A DNA stretch of 64,000 nucleotides from a beta proteobacterium AAP99 (GCA_001295775.1 LJIA01000017.1:1-64000); one strand, 5' to 3'; positions 45,075-54,871 are shown, counted from the first letter of the stretch. Notes: generated by a model from the letters alone, not told the origin. Numbers and translations are program-made.

Positions 45075-45195
45075 GGACGGCGTGTGCTGCTGATTGGGGG
45101 GCCTTGGCGCGCCGGATCAGGGGCGCGGGCAAGCTCCGCAGTGTGCCAGCTTTGCGCGGCAAGCCGCAGGCGCTGCCGGTGATGTGTGAGAAGAC

Positions 45196-47274
45196 TCAGC
45201 GCGGCTTCCGCGCAAGACTGCGCAGGCCCAGCTGCGCCTCACGGTAGGCCGCCGCCTGCTCGCTGGTGCTCAGCGGCCCGTAGAGGGCACGTTCGATGGC
45301 GGCGATCGTTCGGTCCAGCAGCGCCAGCCGGCGGGCGTCGAGCTGGCTGCCCACACGCTTGCGCCAGACCGAAAGCGGTTCAGCCGGCTCCGGCGCCAGG
45401 CCTTCACGCTCAAAGGTGCTGCGCAGGGTGCGCATCAGGCGCGTGGCCTCGTCCGGCTTGGGCAGGCGCGGGCGAGTGAGCCACCAGATCAGGCTCATGG
45501 CGCCGGCACCCAGGCCGAGCAGCCAGAGCAGGATCTTCTGCCAGTCCAGGTCCTCGATGCCGAGCTTGCCGAGCAGATCGCGCTGCGTCTGGCCGCCGTA
45601 GTTCACCACCCACACGCTCCAGGCGGTGTCGACGGCATCGGCCCAGTTGCGCAGGCGGTTGACCCAGTCCGGCGCGTTGAAACCGCCCAGTGTGGCGCCT
45701 GCCCGCTCCGGGAACACACTGCCGAAGCCGGACTCCACGCGCGAGGGCGCCACGGCGGCGGTCGGGTCCACACGCACCCAGCCGCGGCCGGCAAACCAGA
45801 CCTCGGCCCAGGCGTGGGCGTCGCGCTGGCGTACGAGCAGCACGCCGTCCACCGGGTTCACATCGCCGCCCTGATAGCCGGTGACGACGCGCGCGGGGAA
45901 GTCCATGGCGCGCATCAGCACCACAAAGGCCTGGGCATAGTGCTCGCAGAAGCCGGCGCGGGTGTCGAAGAAGAACTCGTCCACCGAATTGCGGCCCAGC
46001 GCCGGCGGCTCCAGGGTGTAGCGGTAGGGCTGCTCGCGGATGTGCGCGAGCAAGGCGTTGATGAAGGGCTGTGGGTCGGCGTTGCTGACACCGAGCCTGT
46101 TGCGCAGTTCGGTGGCCCAGGTCATGGCGCGCGGGTTGAAGCCAGGCGGCAGGCTGGTGTAGCGCTGGCGCAGGACGGGGTTGGCGTCCATGTCGTTCTC
46201 TGCGCGCCACACGCCGCCGAGCTCCGAGCTGACTGCATAGCGCACCCGCTCGGTCTGCGGGCGGCTGGTGAGCAACAGACCGTCGCCCGTCAGCGTGACG
46301 TTCGACGCGCTGAGCACCGGCAGAGCGGTCGGATGCTCCAGTGCGAACAGCCAGGGTGTCTGCTGGGGTTCGAGCGTGATGGTCTGCAGCACCTGGCGCG
46401 CACCATCCTCACGAGCCGGGGGGTTGACCGGGCGCAGCGCCCTGAACGAGGTGTCCGGCCGCCAGGTGCGTCCATCGAACTGCGTGAGCACCGGCCCGCG
46501 GAAGTAGCGCTGCGCATTAGGCGGGATGCCGCCCGGAAACTCCACGCGCATGACCACGACATCGCTTTGCGCCAGGCGGGTGACATCACCCGGCGACATG
46601 CTGTCTGACAGGCCCGTGCGCGCCTGCTGGCTGCTCTGTGGCACGCCCCACAGCGGCGAGGCGGCGCGCGGAAACAGATAGAACACCACCAGTGCCAGCG
46701 GCGCGGCAATCAGCAGCATCTTGAAGGAATCCGTCAGGCTCAAGCGCAGCGAGCGCACCGGCAGGCTGCCCGAATGGAACAGCGTCAGCGCAAAGACGAG
46801 TACGACGACCGCTACCAGGCCGAGCAGGAAGATCGGAATCGTCTGGCCATACAGGAACTGCGTGAACAGCAGGAAGAAGCACAGGAACACGGTCACGAAC
46901 AGATCACGGCGGGCGCGCATCTCCAGCAGCTTCGCGCCCGTGAGCAGCACCAGCGAAGCCACACCCGCTTCGCGGCCGATCAGGGTGCCGAACTGCGTCC
47001 AGATCCCCCAGGCGGCCACGCCGGCCAGCAGGATCAGCGGCCACTTGGGCAGCGGCGGGCGATTGGTCAGTGTCAGCGCACCGCGCAGAGCCAGCAGGCC
47101 AAGCGCCAGCGCGCCGATCCAGGTGGGCAGGAACCACAGGTGCGGCAGCAGGGTGCACAGGCAGCCGGCCAGCAGCACGAGAGCATTTCGCTGCTCGCGT
47201 GCCAGATCGTCCGCGCCCGACAGGATGCGGCCGATGCGGCTGGTGCGCGGTGCGGGTGCGGTGGTCGCGCTCAT
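45196..47274 (-). CDS. Transglutaminase-like membrane protein (DUF3488/TgpA type)
   Basis: A 692-residue protein with six hydrophobic helices in the first 200 residues, then a periplasmic transglutaminase core (RAGFCEHYAQAFVVLMRAMDFPARVVTGYQGGDVNPVDG..., then RDAHAWAEVWF). The Cys, His and Asp of that core are the triad. A further helix (ILLWLLGLGAGAMSLIWWLT) precedes a cytoplasmic tail. It is the TgpA type, essential in Pseudomonas aeruginosa. It overlaps the DUF58 gene by four bases and closes the moxR operon. Confidence 0.9.
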   Translation of the reverse strand: MSATTAPAPRTSRIGRILSGADDLAREQRNALVLLAGCLCTLLPHLWFLPTWIGALALGLLALRGALTLTNRPPLPKWPLILLAGVAAWGIWTQFGTLIGREAGVASLVLLTGAKLLEMRARRDLFVTVFLCFFLLFTQFLYGQTIPIFLLGLVAVVVLVFALTLFHSGSLPVRSLRLSLTDSFKMLLIAAPLALVVFYLFPRAASPLWGVPQSSQQARTGLSDSMSPGDVTRLAQSDVVVMRVEFPGGIPPNAQRYFRGPVLTQFDGRTWRPDTSFRALRPVNPPAREDGARQVLQTITLEPQQTPWLFALEHPTALPVLSASNVTLTGDGLLLTSRPQTERVRYAVSSELGGVWRAENDMDANPVLRQRYTSLPPGFNPRAMTWATELRNRLGVSNADPQPFINALLAHIREQPYRYTLEPPALGRNSVDEFFFDTRAGFCEHYAQAFVVLMRAMDFPARVVTGYQGGDVNPVDGVLLVRQRDAHAWAEVWFAGRGWVRVDPTAAVAPSRVESGFGSVFPERAGATLGGFNAPDWVNRLRNWADAVDTAWSVWVVNYGGQTQRDLLGKLGIEDLDWQKILLWLLGLGAGAMSLIWWLTRPRLPKPDEATRLMRTLRSTFEREGLAPEPAEPLSVWRKRVGSQLDARRLALLDRTIAAIERALYGPLSTSEQAAAYREAQLGLRSLARKPR

Positions 47275-48287
47275 GCGGCGCGCTCCTCGCGGCTGTCCGT
47301 GCTGCTCAGGCCATAGGTGGCGAGCCGCGCCAGGCAGGCATGGCGATGCGCCTCGCCCGAGGACATCACAGGCGTCTCCTGACCCAGGACCACGGCAAAG
47401 CGGGCGCGGCGCTGGTCGGAGCGCACCACGGCCGTGGCCAGACGGGAGAGCGCTTCTTCCAGCGGCACGTCCGGCAGCAGGCTGTCCAGCCGGAAGACGT
47501 TCTCCTCGCCGGCCTCGCCCTCATGTACGCGCAGGGCCAGCTGGTCACGCGCAAAGGCGCGCCAGTGCAGGCGGCGCACGTCTTCGCCCGGCTGGTAGGG
47601 CGTGACGTGGGAGAACGCATCCTGCCCGGAGCCGCTGCGCGAGGCGCCTGCGCCCTTGCCCAGGCCGCCGGGCGGCGCGGCCGTGGCCGACAGCGCCGGA
47701 TACACCAGCGCGCGCTGCGCCGGCCAGTAGTAGGACCAGGCGCGAAACATGCCCAGCGGGAAGATGGTGTCGATGCGCAGGCGCGGCGCGGCCAGCCAGC
47801 CGCGGCGCACGGCCGGCAGCTTGATCAGCACGTCGCGGCTTTCGCCGGGCTGCAGGTGCACATCCTCCGCCAGGCTCTGCCCGTCGAGCGACAGACGCAG
47901 CCCCGCGCGAGTGTGCCGGTGCGGGTTGGTCAGCCGCAGCACGAAGCCGACCTCGCCCGTGACATGGGCAGGGCGCGTCTCCGTGCAGTCGATCGACAGG
48001 CCGAGCAGGTTGTCGTGGGTGCGGTGCATGGCCACCACGCCCACCGCGCCCACGAGGAAGGTGAACAGATAGCCCAGACCGAGCTGGTAGTTGATCGAGC
48101 CGATCAGCATGCACACCAGCACCGCGGCAAACAGCAGGCCGGCGCCGGTGGGCAGGATGTAGACGCGCCGGCGGTGCAACTGCACGGGCTCGCGCGCCGG
48201 CTGCTCGTTGCGCCACATCCAGGCCTGCCCGCGGCTGACGATGCGCCTCTGCAGGCGGCCGACGGTTCGATCGAGCACAGCTTGCAT
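47271..48287 (-). CDS. DUF58-domain protein
   Basis: A 338-residue protein with two hydrophobic helices at about 45-90 (RVYILPTGAGLLFAAVLVCMLIGSINYQLGLGYLFTFLVGAVGVVA). Beta-rich DUF58 segments follow (AAPRLRIDTIFPLGMFRAWSYYWPAQRALVYPA, then HVTPYQPGEDVRRLHWRAFARDQ). DUF58 proteins carry a vWA-like fold and act together with MoxR ATPases. It lies between moxR and the transglutaminase gene, with a four-base overlap to the latter. Confidence 0.9.
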   Translation of the reverse strand: MQAVLDRTVGRLQRRIVSRGQAWMWRNEQPAREPVQLHRRRVYILPTGAGLLFAAVLVCMLIGSINYQLGLGYLFTFLVGAVGVVAMHRTHDNLLGLSIDCTETRPAHVTGEVGFVLRLTNPHRHTRAGLRLSLDGQSLAEDVHLQPGESRDVLIKLPAVRRGWLAAPRLRIDTIFPLGMFRAWSYYWPAQRALVYPALSATAAPPGGLGKGAGASRSGSGQDAFSHVTPYQPGEDVRRLHWRAFARDQLALRVHEGEAGEENVFRLDSLLPDVPLEEALSRLATAVVRSDQRRARFAVVLGQETPVMSSGEAHRHACLARLATYGLSSTDSREERAA

Positions 48288-48304
48288 GGGAGGTGTGCGG
48301 CCGC

Positions 48305-49267
48305 TCAGACGTTGATGATCGCCGTCTCGCGCAGGATCCGCTCGGCAATCTGGGCGCCGGCGGAATGGTCGTGCGGCACGCCCTGGTCCGCCGCGCGCGG
48401 CACCAGGCGGTGCCCGGCCACGGCCACGAAGACCTGCTGCACATCTTCCGGCAGCACATGCATGCGGTTGCGCATGACGGCAGCGGCGCGCGCGCAGGCC
48501 AGCAGGGCGAGTGCACCGCGCGGCGACAGGCCATCGGCCAGGTGCGGGTCCGTGCGGGTGCGCTCCACCAGCTGTTGCACGTAGTCGAGCAGCTTGTCGC
48601 TCACATGGGCGCTGCGCGCTACCTTTTGCGCAGACAGCAGCGCCGGGGGGCTGAACACCGCGGGCATGCGGTTGAGCATCTCGCGGCGGTCCGTGCCGGC
48701 GAGCAGTTCGCGCTCGGCCAGGCGGCCGGGCAGGCCCAGGCTGATGCGCATCAGGAAGCGGTCGAGCTGCGACTCCGGCAGCGCAAAGGTGCCGATCTGC
48801 GACAGCGGGTTCTGCGTGGCCACCACGAAGAAGGGTTCGGGCAGGCGCTCGCTGCGGCCGTCCACGGAGATCGTGCGTTCCTCCATGGCCTCGAGCAGCG
48901 CGCTCTGCGTCTTGGAGGATGCGCGGTTGATCTCATCCGCCAGCAGCAGGTTGGTGAACACCGGGCCGGGGCGGAAGACGAAGTGCTCGTTCTCGCGCGA
49001 GTAGATCGTGCTGCCGATGATGTCGGCCGGCAGCAGGTCGCTGGTGAACTGGATGCGGCGGAACTCCAGCCCCAGCACGCGCGCCATGGCCAGGGCCAGG
49101 GTGGTCTTGCCCACGCCGGGGCGGTCTTCGATCAGCAGATGGCCACCGGCGAGCAGGCAGATCAGCGCCAGACGCAGCTGATCCGGCTTGCCGACGATGA
49201 CCTTCTCAAGCGCGGCGGTGGTGGCCGCCAGCATCGGGCCGACGGAGACTTCGGAGGATTCGCTCAT
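48305..49267 (-). CDS. MoxR-family AAA+ ATPase
   Basis: A 320-residue ATPase with Walker A EDRPGVGKTTLALAMARVLGL, Walker B LLADEINRASSKTQSALLEAMEE, the sensor FFVVATQNPLSQIGTFALPESQLDRFLMRISLGLPGRLAERELL and a C-terminal lid. MoxR proteins are chaperone-like ATPases working with DUF58/vWA partners, here encoded just downstream. The three genes moxR, DUF58 and tgpA-like form one operon. Confidence 0.9.
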   Translation of the reverse strand: MSESSEVSVGPMLAATTAALEKVIVGKPDQLRLALICLLAGGHLLIEDRPGVGKTTLALAMARVLGLEFRRIQFTSDLLPADIIGSTIYSRENEHFVFRPGPVFTNLLLADEINRASSKTQSALLEAMEERTISVDGRSERLPEPFFVVATQNPLSQIGTFALPESQLDRFLMRISLGLPGRLAERELLAGTDRREMLNRMPAVFSPPALLSAQKVARSAHVSDKLLDYVQQLVERTRTDPHLADGLSPRGALALLACARAAAVMRNRMHVLPEDVQQVFVAVAGHRLVPRAADQGVPHDHSAGAQIAERILRETAIINV

Positions 49268-49432
49268 GGAGGGGTGTGTTCTTCTGGGTCTTGGAAGGGC
49301 CGCGGAGATTGCGAGCGGTCAAGCTGCGAGTTAACCGCAGTTTTGCGGCGGATTCGGGCCGGTGGCGGGGGTGGTGCGGGTTTGTCCCGCCCCGGGGCGG
49401 CGCTACGCTTTCCGGCACACCGAGGAGACGCC

Positions 49433-50245
49433 ATGAGCCGCACCGCCGCCCCCACCAACGCCGAGCAGCTGTTGGTACGTACCGATCAAGCCGACGGATG
49501 CACCACGCTCCTGCTGAACGCACCGGGCAAGCTCAATGCGCTGTCGGGTGCCATGCTGGATGCGCTGGAGGCGGCGCTTGGCGCGCTTGCGCAGGACGAG
49601 GCCTGCCGCGTGATCCTGCTGCGCGGCGCGGGGCGCGCCTTTTGCGCCGGGCACGATCTGGCCGAGATGATGGCCTTGCAAGACGCCGCCCAGCACCGCG
49701 AGCTGTTTGCGCGCTGCAGCCGGCTGATGCTGAAGATCCAGCAGCAGCCCCAACCCGTGATCGCCTGCGTGGAGGGCGTGGCTACAGCAGCCGGCTGCCA
49801 GCTGGTGGCGGCCTGCGATCTGGCCTACGCCAGCGATGCGGCGCGCTTTGCCGTGAGCGGCATCAACCTGGGCCTGTTCTGCGCCACGCCGGCCGTGGCC
49901 CTGTCGCGCAACGTCGGACGCAAGGCGGCGCTGGAAATGCTGCTGACGGGCGAGTTCATCAGCGCACAGCGGGCCGAGCAGCTCGGGCTGATCAATGCCG
50001 CCGTGCCCGCCGACGAGCTGGATGGGCTGATTGAAGCGAAGGTGGCGGCCATCACCGCCAAGGACGGCGGCGCCCTGGCCGAGGGCAAGCGCCTGTTCTA
50101 CCGCCAGCTTGAAACCGGCAGTGCGGCGGCCTACCAGATGGCTGGCGCGAGCATGGCCTGCGGCATGCAGCAGGCGGCCGCGCAGGACGGGATCGGCGGC
50201 TTTCTGGCGGCGAAAGCGGCTCCGAAGGCGTCAAAATCGGCTTGA
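49433..50245 (+). CDS. Enoyl-CoA hydratase/isomerase family protein
   Basis: A 270-residue crotonase-fold protein: LLLNAPGKLNALSGAMLDALEAALGALAQDEACRVILLRGAGRAFCAGHDLAEMMAL, then VIACVEGVATAAGCQLVAACDLAYASDAARFAVSGINLGLFCATP. The oxyanion-hole segments GAGRAFCAGHD and GVATAAGCQLVAACD are present. It would hydrate or isomerise an enoyl-CoA. The ATG is preceded by GAGGAG, and the start is set there because the open frame before it is antisense to moxR and of no coding value. Confidence 0.9.
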   Translation: MSRTAAPTNAEQLLVRTDQADGCTTLLLNAPGKLNALSGAMLDALEAALGALAQDEACRVILLRGAGRAFCAGHDLAEMMALQDAAQHRELFARCSRLMLKIQQQPQPVIACVEGVATAAGCQLVAACDLAYASDAARFAVSGINLGLFCATPAVALSRNVGRKAALEMLLTGEFISAQRAEQLGLINAAVPADELDGLIEAKVAAITAKDGGALAEGKRLFYRQLETGSAAAYQMAGASMACGMQQAAAQDGIGGFLAAKAAPKASKSA

Positions 50246-50563
50246 TTTTCAAATGATGATTGAAAAGTGATCCCGTTTCGGGCTTATTTTCAACCGATCA
50301 AAGTTTTCGATCATCTGAAGAACCGCATCAGACAAGCGGAAAGCCGCCTTGGGGCGATTTTTCGGTTCCTGAGATGCGCCATCCACGAATCGCCTGGGCA
50401 GAGCCGCCAGCTCGGATCAAGCGCCGCCCAGCCAGTCATTCAGGCCCGTGGGGCCGACGTCATCAAGCAGGGCGTCAGCCCGGCGAGGTCATCGCAGTGC
50501 GCCAGCACTGCGGGTCACCGGCGAAGTCATCGCAGCGCGAACGCGCCGCGGATCATCGGAAGA
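50246..50563. other. Gap with repeat copy I and a 21-base direct repeat
   Basis: Contains repeat copy I (50291-50348) and an imperfect direct repeat, CGGCGAGGTCATCGCAGTGC at 50481 and CGGCGAAGTCATCGCAGCGC at 50519. No gene. Confidence 0.6.
50291..50348 (-). repeat. Dispersed two-hairpin repeat, copy I
   Basis: Reverse orientation. Core CCGCATCAGACAAGCGG at 50323-50339. The second hairpin has changed sequence (GATC...GATC, TTCA...TGAA arms) but keeps the fold. Confidence 0.85.
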
Positions 50564-51553
50564 TCAGTTCCAGCTGTTCAGCAGCTGCGGCGCGCTGATG
50601 TTCAGGATGCGGTCGAAGTTGCCGTTGTCCAGAAAGTCAATGCTGATCTGCAGCTGGTTGTCGGCCGTTGTGACCGAGCGCATGTAGTCGCGCGCGGTCA
50701 GGTAGTCGATTCGGCCGTCGATCAGCACGCCGTCCAGCGCGGGGGTGCTGCTGCGGCGGAACACCAGCTGGCGGATGGTGCTGGCCGTGAAGGTGGTGGT
50801 GGCGCCGTTGCTCAGCAGGGTGATGGTCTGTGACGGGGACAGGCTCACCGCGCTGGCGGACTCCTGATAGGCCCAGCGCACATTGCTGATGCGGTCCACG
50901 CGCTGGCCGCCCGCAAAGCCCACTTCCAGCCCCGGGCTGACATAGGCGATCACCGGGTTGCTGTTCAGGTTGCCGCCGACAAAGCGGTTCTCGATGCCCA
51001 GCTGCCCCGCATAGGTGCCGGCCACGCCGTTGATGAGGGCCGACAGGTTGCGCGGCGAGAAGCCGATCGTGCTGATGACGTCGGCGCCGGCCCGCGTGAC
51101 TGCCACGGTCATGTCGATCGAGCCGTTCAGGATCAGGCTCACGCCGTCCGCGGACTGGCCGCAGTTGGTGAAGGTCAGGCTCACCAGATCGCCCTGGGTG
51201 AAGGTGCCGGAGTTGTCGGCGTCCTGCGCGCTGTATTGCAGCTGGCCGCCCGCGTTGGTGCAGGCGCTCGAGATGTTGAGGGTCTGGGTACGGAAGGGCC
51301 CAACGGAGGTGACACCCGCCAAGGCGTCCAGTGCCGTCGTGGCGGGGATCAGCAGGGTCATCGGCCCGCCGGCCGTGGAGGCGGCGGTTGCGCGCAGGGC
51401 GATCTGGTCACTGAAGCTGGCCGGGTCCGTGGGTGCGAGCACAACGGCGTCCGAGCCGCCGCCGCAGGCGGACAGGCCGGCGGCAATCACAGCCAGCAGC
51501 GCGCTGCGCGCGGCGATCTTGCGGACCTTGGAGCGAATGTCTGGGCGAGTCAT
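50564..51553 (-). CDS. Probable lipoprotein, unknown function
   Basis: A 329-residue protein with a lipobox (AAGLSACGGGSD, Cys at about 30). The mature part contains SACTNAGGQLQYSAQDADNSGTFTQGDLVSLTFTNCGQSADGVSLILNGSIDMTV, with several cysteines and beta-strand repeats, and DNSGTFTQGD-like acidic turns. It is a secreted or surface lipoprotein, probably a beta-rich domain. I do not recognise the family. The ATG at 51553 is followed directly by the signal peptide. Confidence 0.75.
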   Translation of the reverse strand: MTRPDIRSKVRKIAARSALLAVIAAGLSACGGGSDAVVLAPTDPASFSDQIALRATAASTAGGPMTLLIPATTALDALAGVTSVGPFRTQTLNISSACTNAGGQLQYSAQDADNSGTFTQGDLVSLTFTNCGQSADGVSLILNGSIDMTVAVTRAGADVISTIGFSPRNLSALINGVAGTYAGQLGIENRFVGGNLNSNPVIAYVSPGLEVGFAGGQRVDRISNVRWAYQESASAVSLSPSQTITLLSNGATTTFTASTIRQLVFRRSSTPALDGVLIDGRIDYLTARDYMRSVTTADNQLQISIDFLDNGNFDRILNISAPQLLNSWN

Positions 51554-51641
51554 GGGCAGGCTTCTTTTGGGGAGGAGGTGGGGTGTGCGTTCTTGTTCGT
51601 GAGGTCTTGCGCCGATGCAGCGCAGTGCAGCGGCGGCTCGG

Positions 51642-53705
51642 TCAGTCGCGGTTGGCGCGTTGCGCTGCCTCGCGGGCCACCTGGCTGGCGCGCTGCTCGC
51701 TGCGGTGTTCTGCACGCGGCTCCGCGCGCTCGATGCGCTGCTCCCGCTCGATGCGCGGTGCAGGCTGCGGGCGGGGTGCTTCCACGCGCGGCATCTCGCG
51801 CACCGGCGGGGCATCCGGCTGCGCCGCGCGGCGGGCGGCCTCACGAGCAGCGTTGTGCGGCTCGCGGGCGCGCACGTCGTCGGCCTGCGGCGGCCGCGGT
51901 GCAACGCTGGCGTTACCCGCATTGCTGGCGCGGGGGCGGTCGTCACGGGTGTCGAAGTACTGGCGCTGCGGCGGGCTCACGCGTTGCGGCTGCTGGGCGG
52001 GGGCATTGCCGGCGGCGGCCGCTGCGGCAGCTGCTGCGGCGTTGTTGTCCGGGCGGCGCGGGGCCACTTCGCTGGGCACCATCGGCGGCGCCGGTCGGAC
52101 AATCTGCGCCGGATTGGGCGCGCCGTCTTGCGGGCTGCCGACTTGGCCGACCGCCGGTCGACCCGCTGCGGCAGCCGCGGCTGCGGCACCGGCAGCACCC
52201 GCCGCGCCTGCATTGCCGTTGAAGCCGGGGCGCGAACCGGGGTTCTGCACGGCCGCCTGGCCGGAGGCGCCGGGTGCAAAGGTGCTGCTGCCCGCGGCTG
52301 CACCTGCAGCCACACCGGCCGGCGCGGGCCGGCTCACACCTGCAGCGGCGGCTGCCGCCGCCACGGCGGGTGAGGCCGGGGGCAGGGGCGCCGGGTTGGC
52401 GCTGGGCATGATGATGCGGTTGCTGTTGAAGGCGGCAGCCGCTTCGGCGGCATTGGCCACGGCGGTGAAGGTCTGGGCGCGGACGCCGCTGACGGCCACG
52501 GGCTGGCCTGCGGCTGCGCCGCGCGCAAACGTGGAGGCGGCAGAGGCTGCGGTGACGGCGCCCGGGATGTTCGTGTTCACGTAGCCCTGGCTGTTCGGGT
52601 TGTTGGACACGTAGTTCACGACGGTCACGTTGTTCACGATCGGCCGGTTCACGTACTGCCAGTAGGTCGGGCGGGCGGCGTACGAGGGCACATAGACCTC
52701 GCTGGGGCCGAGCGGCACCCAGGCCACGCTCGGGCCGCCGAAGGACACGCTCCAGGAGAAGCGGCTGTTGCCGCCGGCAAAGGCCACCATCGCCGGCGCC
52801 CACACGGGGGTGGCGGCATAGCTGCCGGGGATCCAGCCCCAGCGGCCATCAAAGTAGTTCCAGCGGCCGTAGTGCGAGACGGCAAAGCCCCAGGGCGCGG
52901 CGTCCACCCAGGTCCAGCCCCAGGGGTTCAGCCAGATCCAGCGGCCGAAGCGGAAGGGCGCCCAGCCGATTTCGACGCGGGTCGGATACCAGACCGGGCC
53001 GTACTGCGGCGTGCTTTCCCAGCGGCCGTTGTCCTCGAGCGTGTCCCAGCCGGTGAGTTCGGTGGACACGTAGCGCGGCTGCGGGCGGTTGTCGTCACGC
53101 CGGTCACGATCAGCGACCCACTGGGCAAAGTCGTCGCGCCAGGCGTCTTCCAGCCGGACGCCGCCACGCGCGCTGAACTCGGCGCGGCGGTTGCCGCCGA
53201 TGGCCAGCGACTGATTCCGGCCGTCCATGCGCGCAATGCCGCGGAAGGCGGTCACGGCCACGTCGTTGTCACGTTCGACCGTGACCTGATAGCGGCCCTC
53301 GTCCACAAACACCACATTGCCCTGCGGCGTGAGCACCACGGTCTCGCGGGCCTTGCCGGGGCTGCGGAAGCGCGCCGCGAGCGAGCCAGCATCCAGCCGG
53401 ATGCGGATCACGTTGTCGTCGAGGGTCTGGAACAGCGCACGTGTACCGGGGCCGAAGCGAAACACCGTGGAGCCGATGCGCACCTCGGTGCGGGTGTCGT
53501 CGTCGGTCTCGATGGTGGTGCCGGATGTGACCGGCCAGTTCGGCGTGGGTGCAAAGCGAGAGGGCGAGGAGCTGTCGGTGATCCAGACGTTGCCTTCCAC
53601 CGCGCTGATCCGGCCAACGCGCCCCGGAGGATCATCGGCATCGGCTGCGTGCGCGAAGGCACTCAGAAACACTAGGGCGAGGATGAGCAGTGCACGGTGC
53701 AGCAT
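51642..53705 (-). CDS. FecR-domain / DUF6600 exported protein
   Basis: A 687-residue protein with a signal peptide (MLHRALLILALVFLSAFAHA). A FecR-like domain lies at about 30-150 (VGRISAVEGNVWITDSSSPSRFAPTPNWPVTSGTTIETDDDTRTEVRIGSTVFRFG). Then come tryptophan-rich segments typical of DUF6600 (GRWIWLNPWGWTWVDAAPWGFAVSHYGRWNYFDGRWGWIPGSY). A very long Ala/Pro/Arg-rich tail follows. FecR domains transmit siderophore signals, but here no sigma factor or TonB receptor is adjacent. The tail of about 280 residues is low-complexity and may be a cell-wall or matrix segment. Confidence 0.8.
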   Translation of the reverse strand: MLHRALLILALVFLSAFAHAADADDPPGRVGRISAVEGNVWITDSSSPSRFAPTPNWPVTSGTTIETDDDTRTEVRIGSTVFRFGPGTRALFQTLDDNVIRIRLDAGSLAARFRSPGKARETVVLTPQGNVVFVDEGRYQVTVERDNDVAVTAFRGIARMDGRNQSLAIGGNRRAEFSARGGVRLEDAWRDDFAQWVADRDRRDDNRPQPRYVSTELTGWDTLEDNGRWESTPQYGPVWYPTRVEIGWAPFRFGRWIWLNPWGWTWVDAAPWGFAVSHYGRWNYFDGRWGWIPGSYAATPVWAPAMVAFAGGNSRFSWSVSFGGPSVAWVPLGPSEVYVPSYAARPTYWQYVNRPIVNNVTVVNYVSNNPNSQGYVNTNIPGAVTAASAASTFARGAAAGQPVAVSGVRAQTFTAVANAAEAAAAFNSNRIIMPSANPAPLPPASPAVAAAAAAAGVSRPAPAGVAAGAAAGSSTFAPGASGQAAVQNPGSRPGFNGNAGAAGAAGAAAAAAAAGRPAVGQVGSPQDGAPNPAQIVRPAPPMVPSEVAPRRPDNNAAAAAAAAAAGNAPAQQPQRVSPPQRQYFDTRDDRPRASNAGNASVAPRPPQADDVRAREPHNAAREAARRAAQPDAPPVREMPRVEAPRPQPAPRIEREQRIERAEPRAEHRSEQRASQVAREAAQRANRD

Positions 53706-54110
53706 GATGGCGGGCTCGTTGGACGGTTGGGCTGATGAGAGGAGTGTTGTTCGGATGGGCCCGCACGCCGTATCGCGCCACTCGTACAGGCTTGATGCTC
53801 TAACGGCATCGCACGGCACGGGGCTGACCGGCGATACACCCTGTTACGGCACGCGCGTCGGAATTCGCGCGCGGCAGAAGACGTGTCGGGCCGACCCGAT
53901 GTGCAGGGATCGATTGCGGAAGCGGCACAGTGCCGCATCTCACGGCAACGTTGGAGTGCGTACTCGATTGGTGCTCCGCAGCAAAAACGAACGACCGTGC
54001 TAGATTTTGGTTCTGACACTGCGTAGACGCCTACAATCCTTGGGTTTACGTATACGTAAAGTTCCCCGAATAACAATTCCCTTTCACTCTTCACATCGAG
54101 GCTGCACGGC
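53706..54110. other. Divergent promoter region of the FecR-type gene and etfB
   Basis: No gene is present. The notable element is a perfect 16-bp palindrome at 54045-54060 (listed separately), 50 bases before the etfB start. Confidence 0.6.
54045..54060. promoter_or_regulatory. 16-bp palindrome upstream of etfB
   Basis: TTTACGTATACGTAAA is a perfect palindrome 50 bases before the etfB ATG. Its form is typical of an operator for a dimeric regulator of fatty-acid or branched-chain amino acid catabolism (LiuR- or TetR-like types are known to use ACGT-centred palindromes). Which regulator binds is not known. Confidence 0.6.
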
Positions 54111-54860
54111 ATGAAGATCCTGGTCCCGGTCAAGCGCGTGGTGGACTACAACGTGAAGGTTCGCGTCAAGGCGGACCAGAGCGGTGTGGACATCGCCAAC
54201 GTCAAGATGAGCATGAACCCCTTCGACGAAATCGCCGTCGAAGAGGCCGTGCGCCTGAAGGAAGCCGGCAAGGCCACCGAGATCATCGCCGTGTCCTGCG
54301 GCGTGACCCAGTGCCAGGAAACCCTGCGCACGGCCATGGCGATCGGTGCCGACCGCGGCATCCTCGTGGAAACCGATGCCGACCTGCAGCCTCTGGCCGT
54401 GGCCAAGCTGCTCAAGGCGCTCGTGGAGAAGGAACAGCCGGCGCTGGTGATCATGGGCAAGCAGGCGATTGACGACGACTCCAACCAGACCGGCCAGATG
54501 CTGGCTGCGCTGCTGGACCGCCCGCAGGCCACCTTTGCCTCCAAGGTCGTGATCGAGGGCAATGACGCGCTCGTCACCCGTGAAGTGGACGGCGGTCTGG
54601 AGACCCTGAAGGTCGCGCTGCCCGCCATCGTGACGACCGACCTGCGCCTGAACGAGCCGCGCTATGTCACGCTGCCCAACATCATGAAGGCCAAGAAGAA
54701 GCAGCTCGACGTGGTCAAGCCCGCGGACCTTGGCGTGGATGTGACGCCGCGTCTGACGCTCCTGAAGGCCAGCGATCCGCCGTCGCGCAAGGCAGGCATC
54801 AAGGTGCCGGACGTCAAGACGCTGGTTGAGAAGCTCAAGAACGAAGCCAAGGCCATCTGA
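54111..54860 (+). CDS. etfB: Electron transfer flavoprotein beta subunit EtfB
   Basis: A 249-residue protein: [51 protein letters not shown], then [13 protein letters not shown] and [28 protein letters not shown]. The subunit binds AMP and pairs with EtfA to carry electrons from acyl-CoA dehydrogenases to the respiratory chain via ETF-ubiquinone oxidoreductase. It is followed after 11 bases by etfA. Confidence 0.95.
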   Translation: MKILVPVKRVVDYNVKVRVKADQSGVDIANVKMSMNPFDEIAVEEAVRLKEAGKATEIIAVSCGVTQCQETLRTAMAIGADRGILVETDADLQPLAVAKLLKALVEKEQPALVIMGKQAIDDDSNQTGQMLAALLDRPQATFASKVVIEGNDALVTREVDGGLETLKVALPAIVTTDLRLNEPRYVTLPNIMKAKKKQLDVVKPADLGVDVTPRLTLLKASDPPSRKAGIKVPDVKTLVEKLKNEAKAI

Positions 54861-54871
54861 GGAGCAGCACG

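Noticed and set aside
48293-49432. Long open plus-strand frame running into the enoyl-CoA hydratase gene
   Set aside because: It is antisense to the MoxR gene and exists because GC-rich third positions lack stops. The composition is Gln/Arg/Ala-rich without conserved motifs. The real start is the ATG at 49433 behind GAGGAG.
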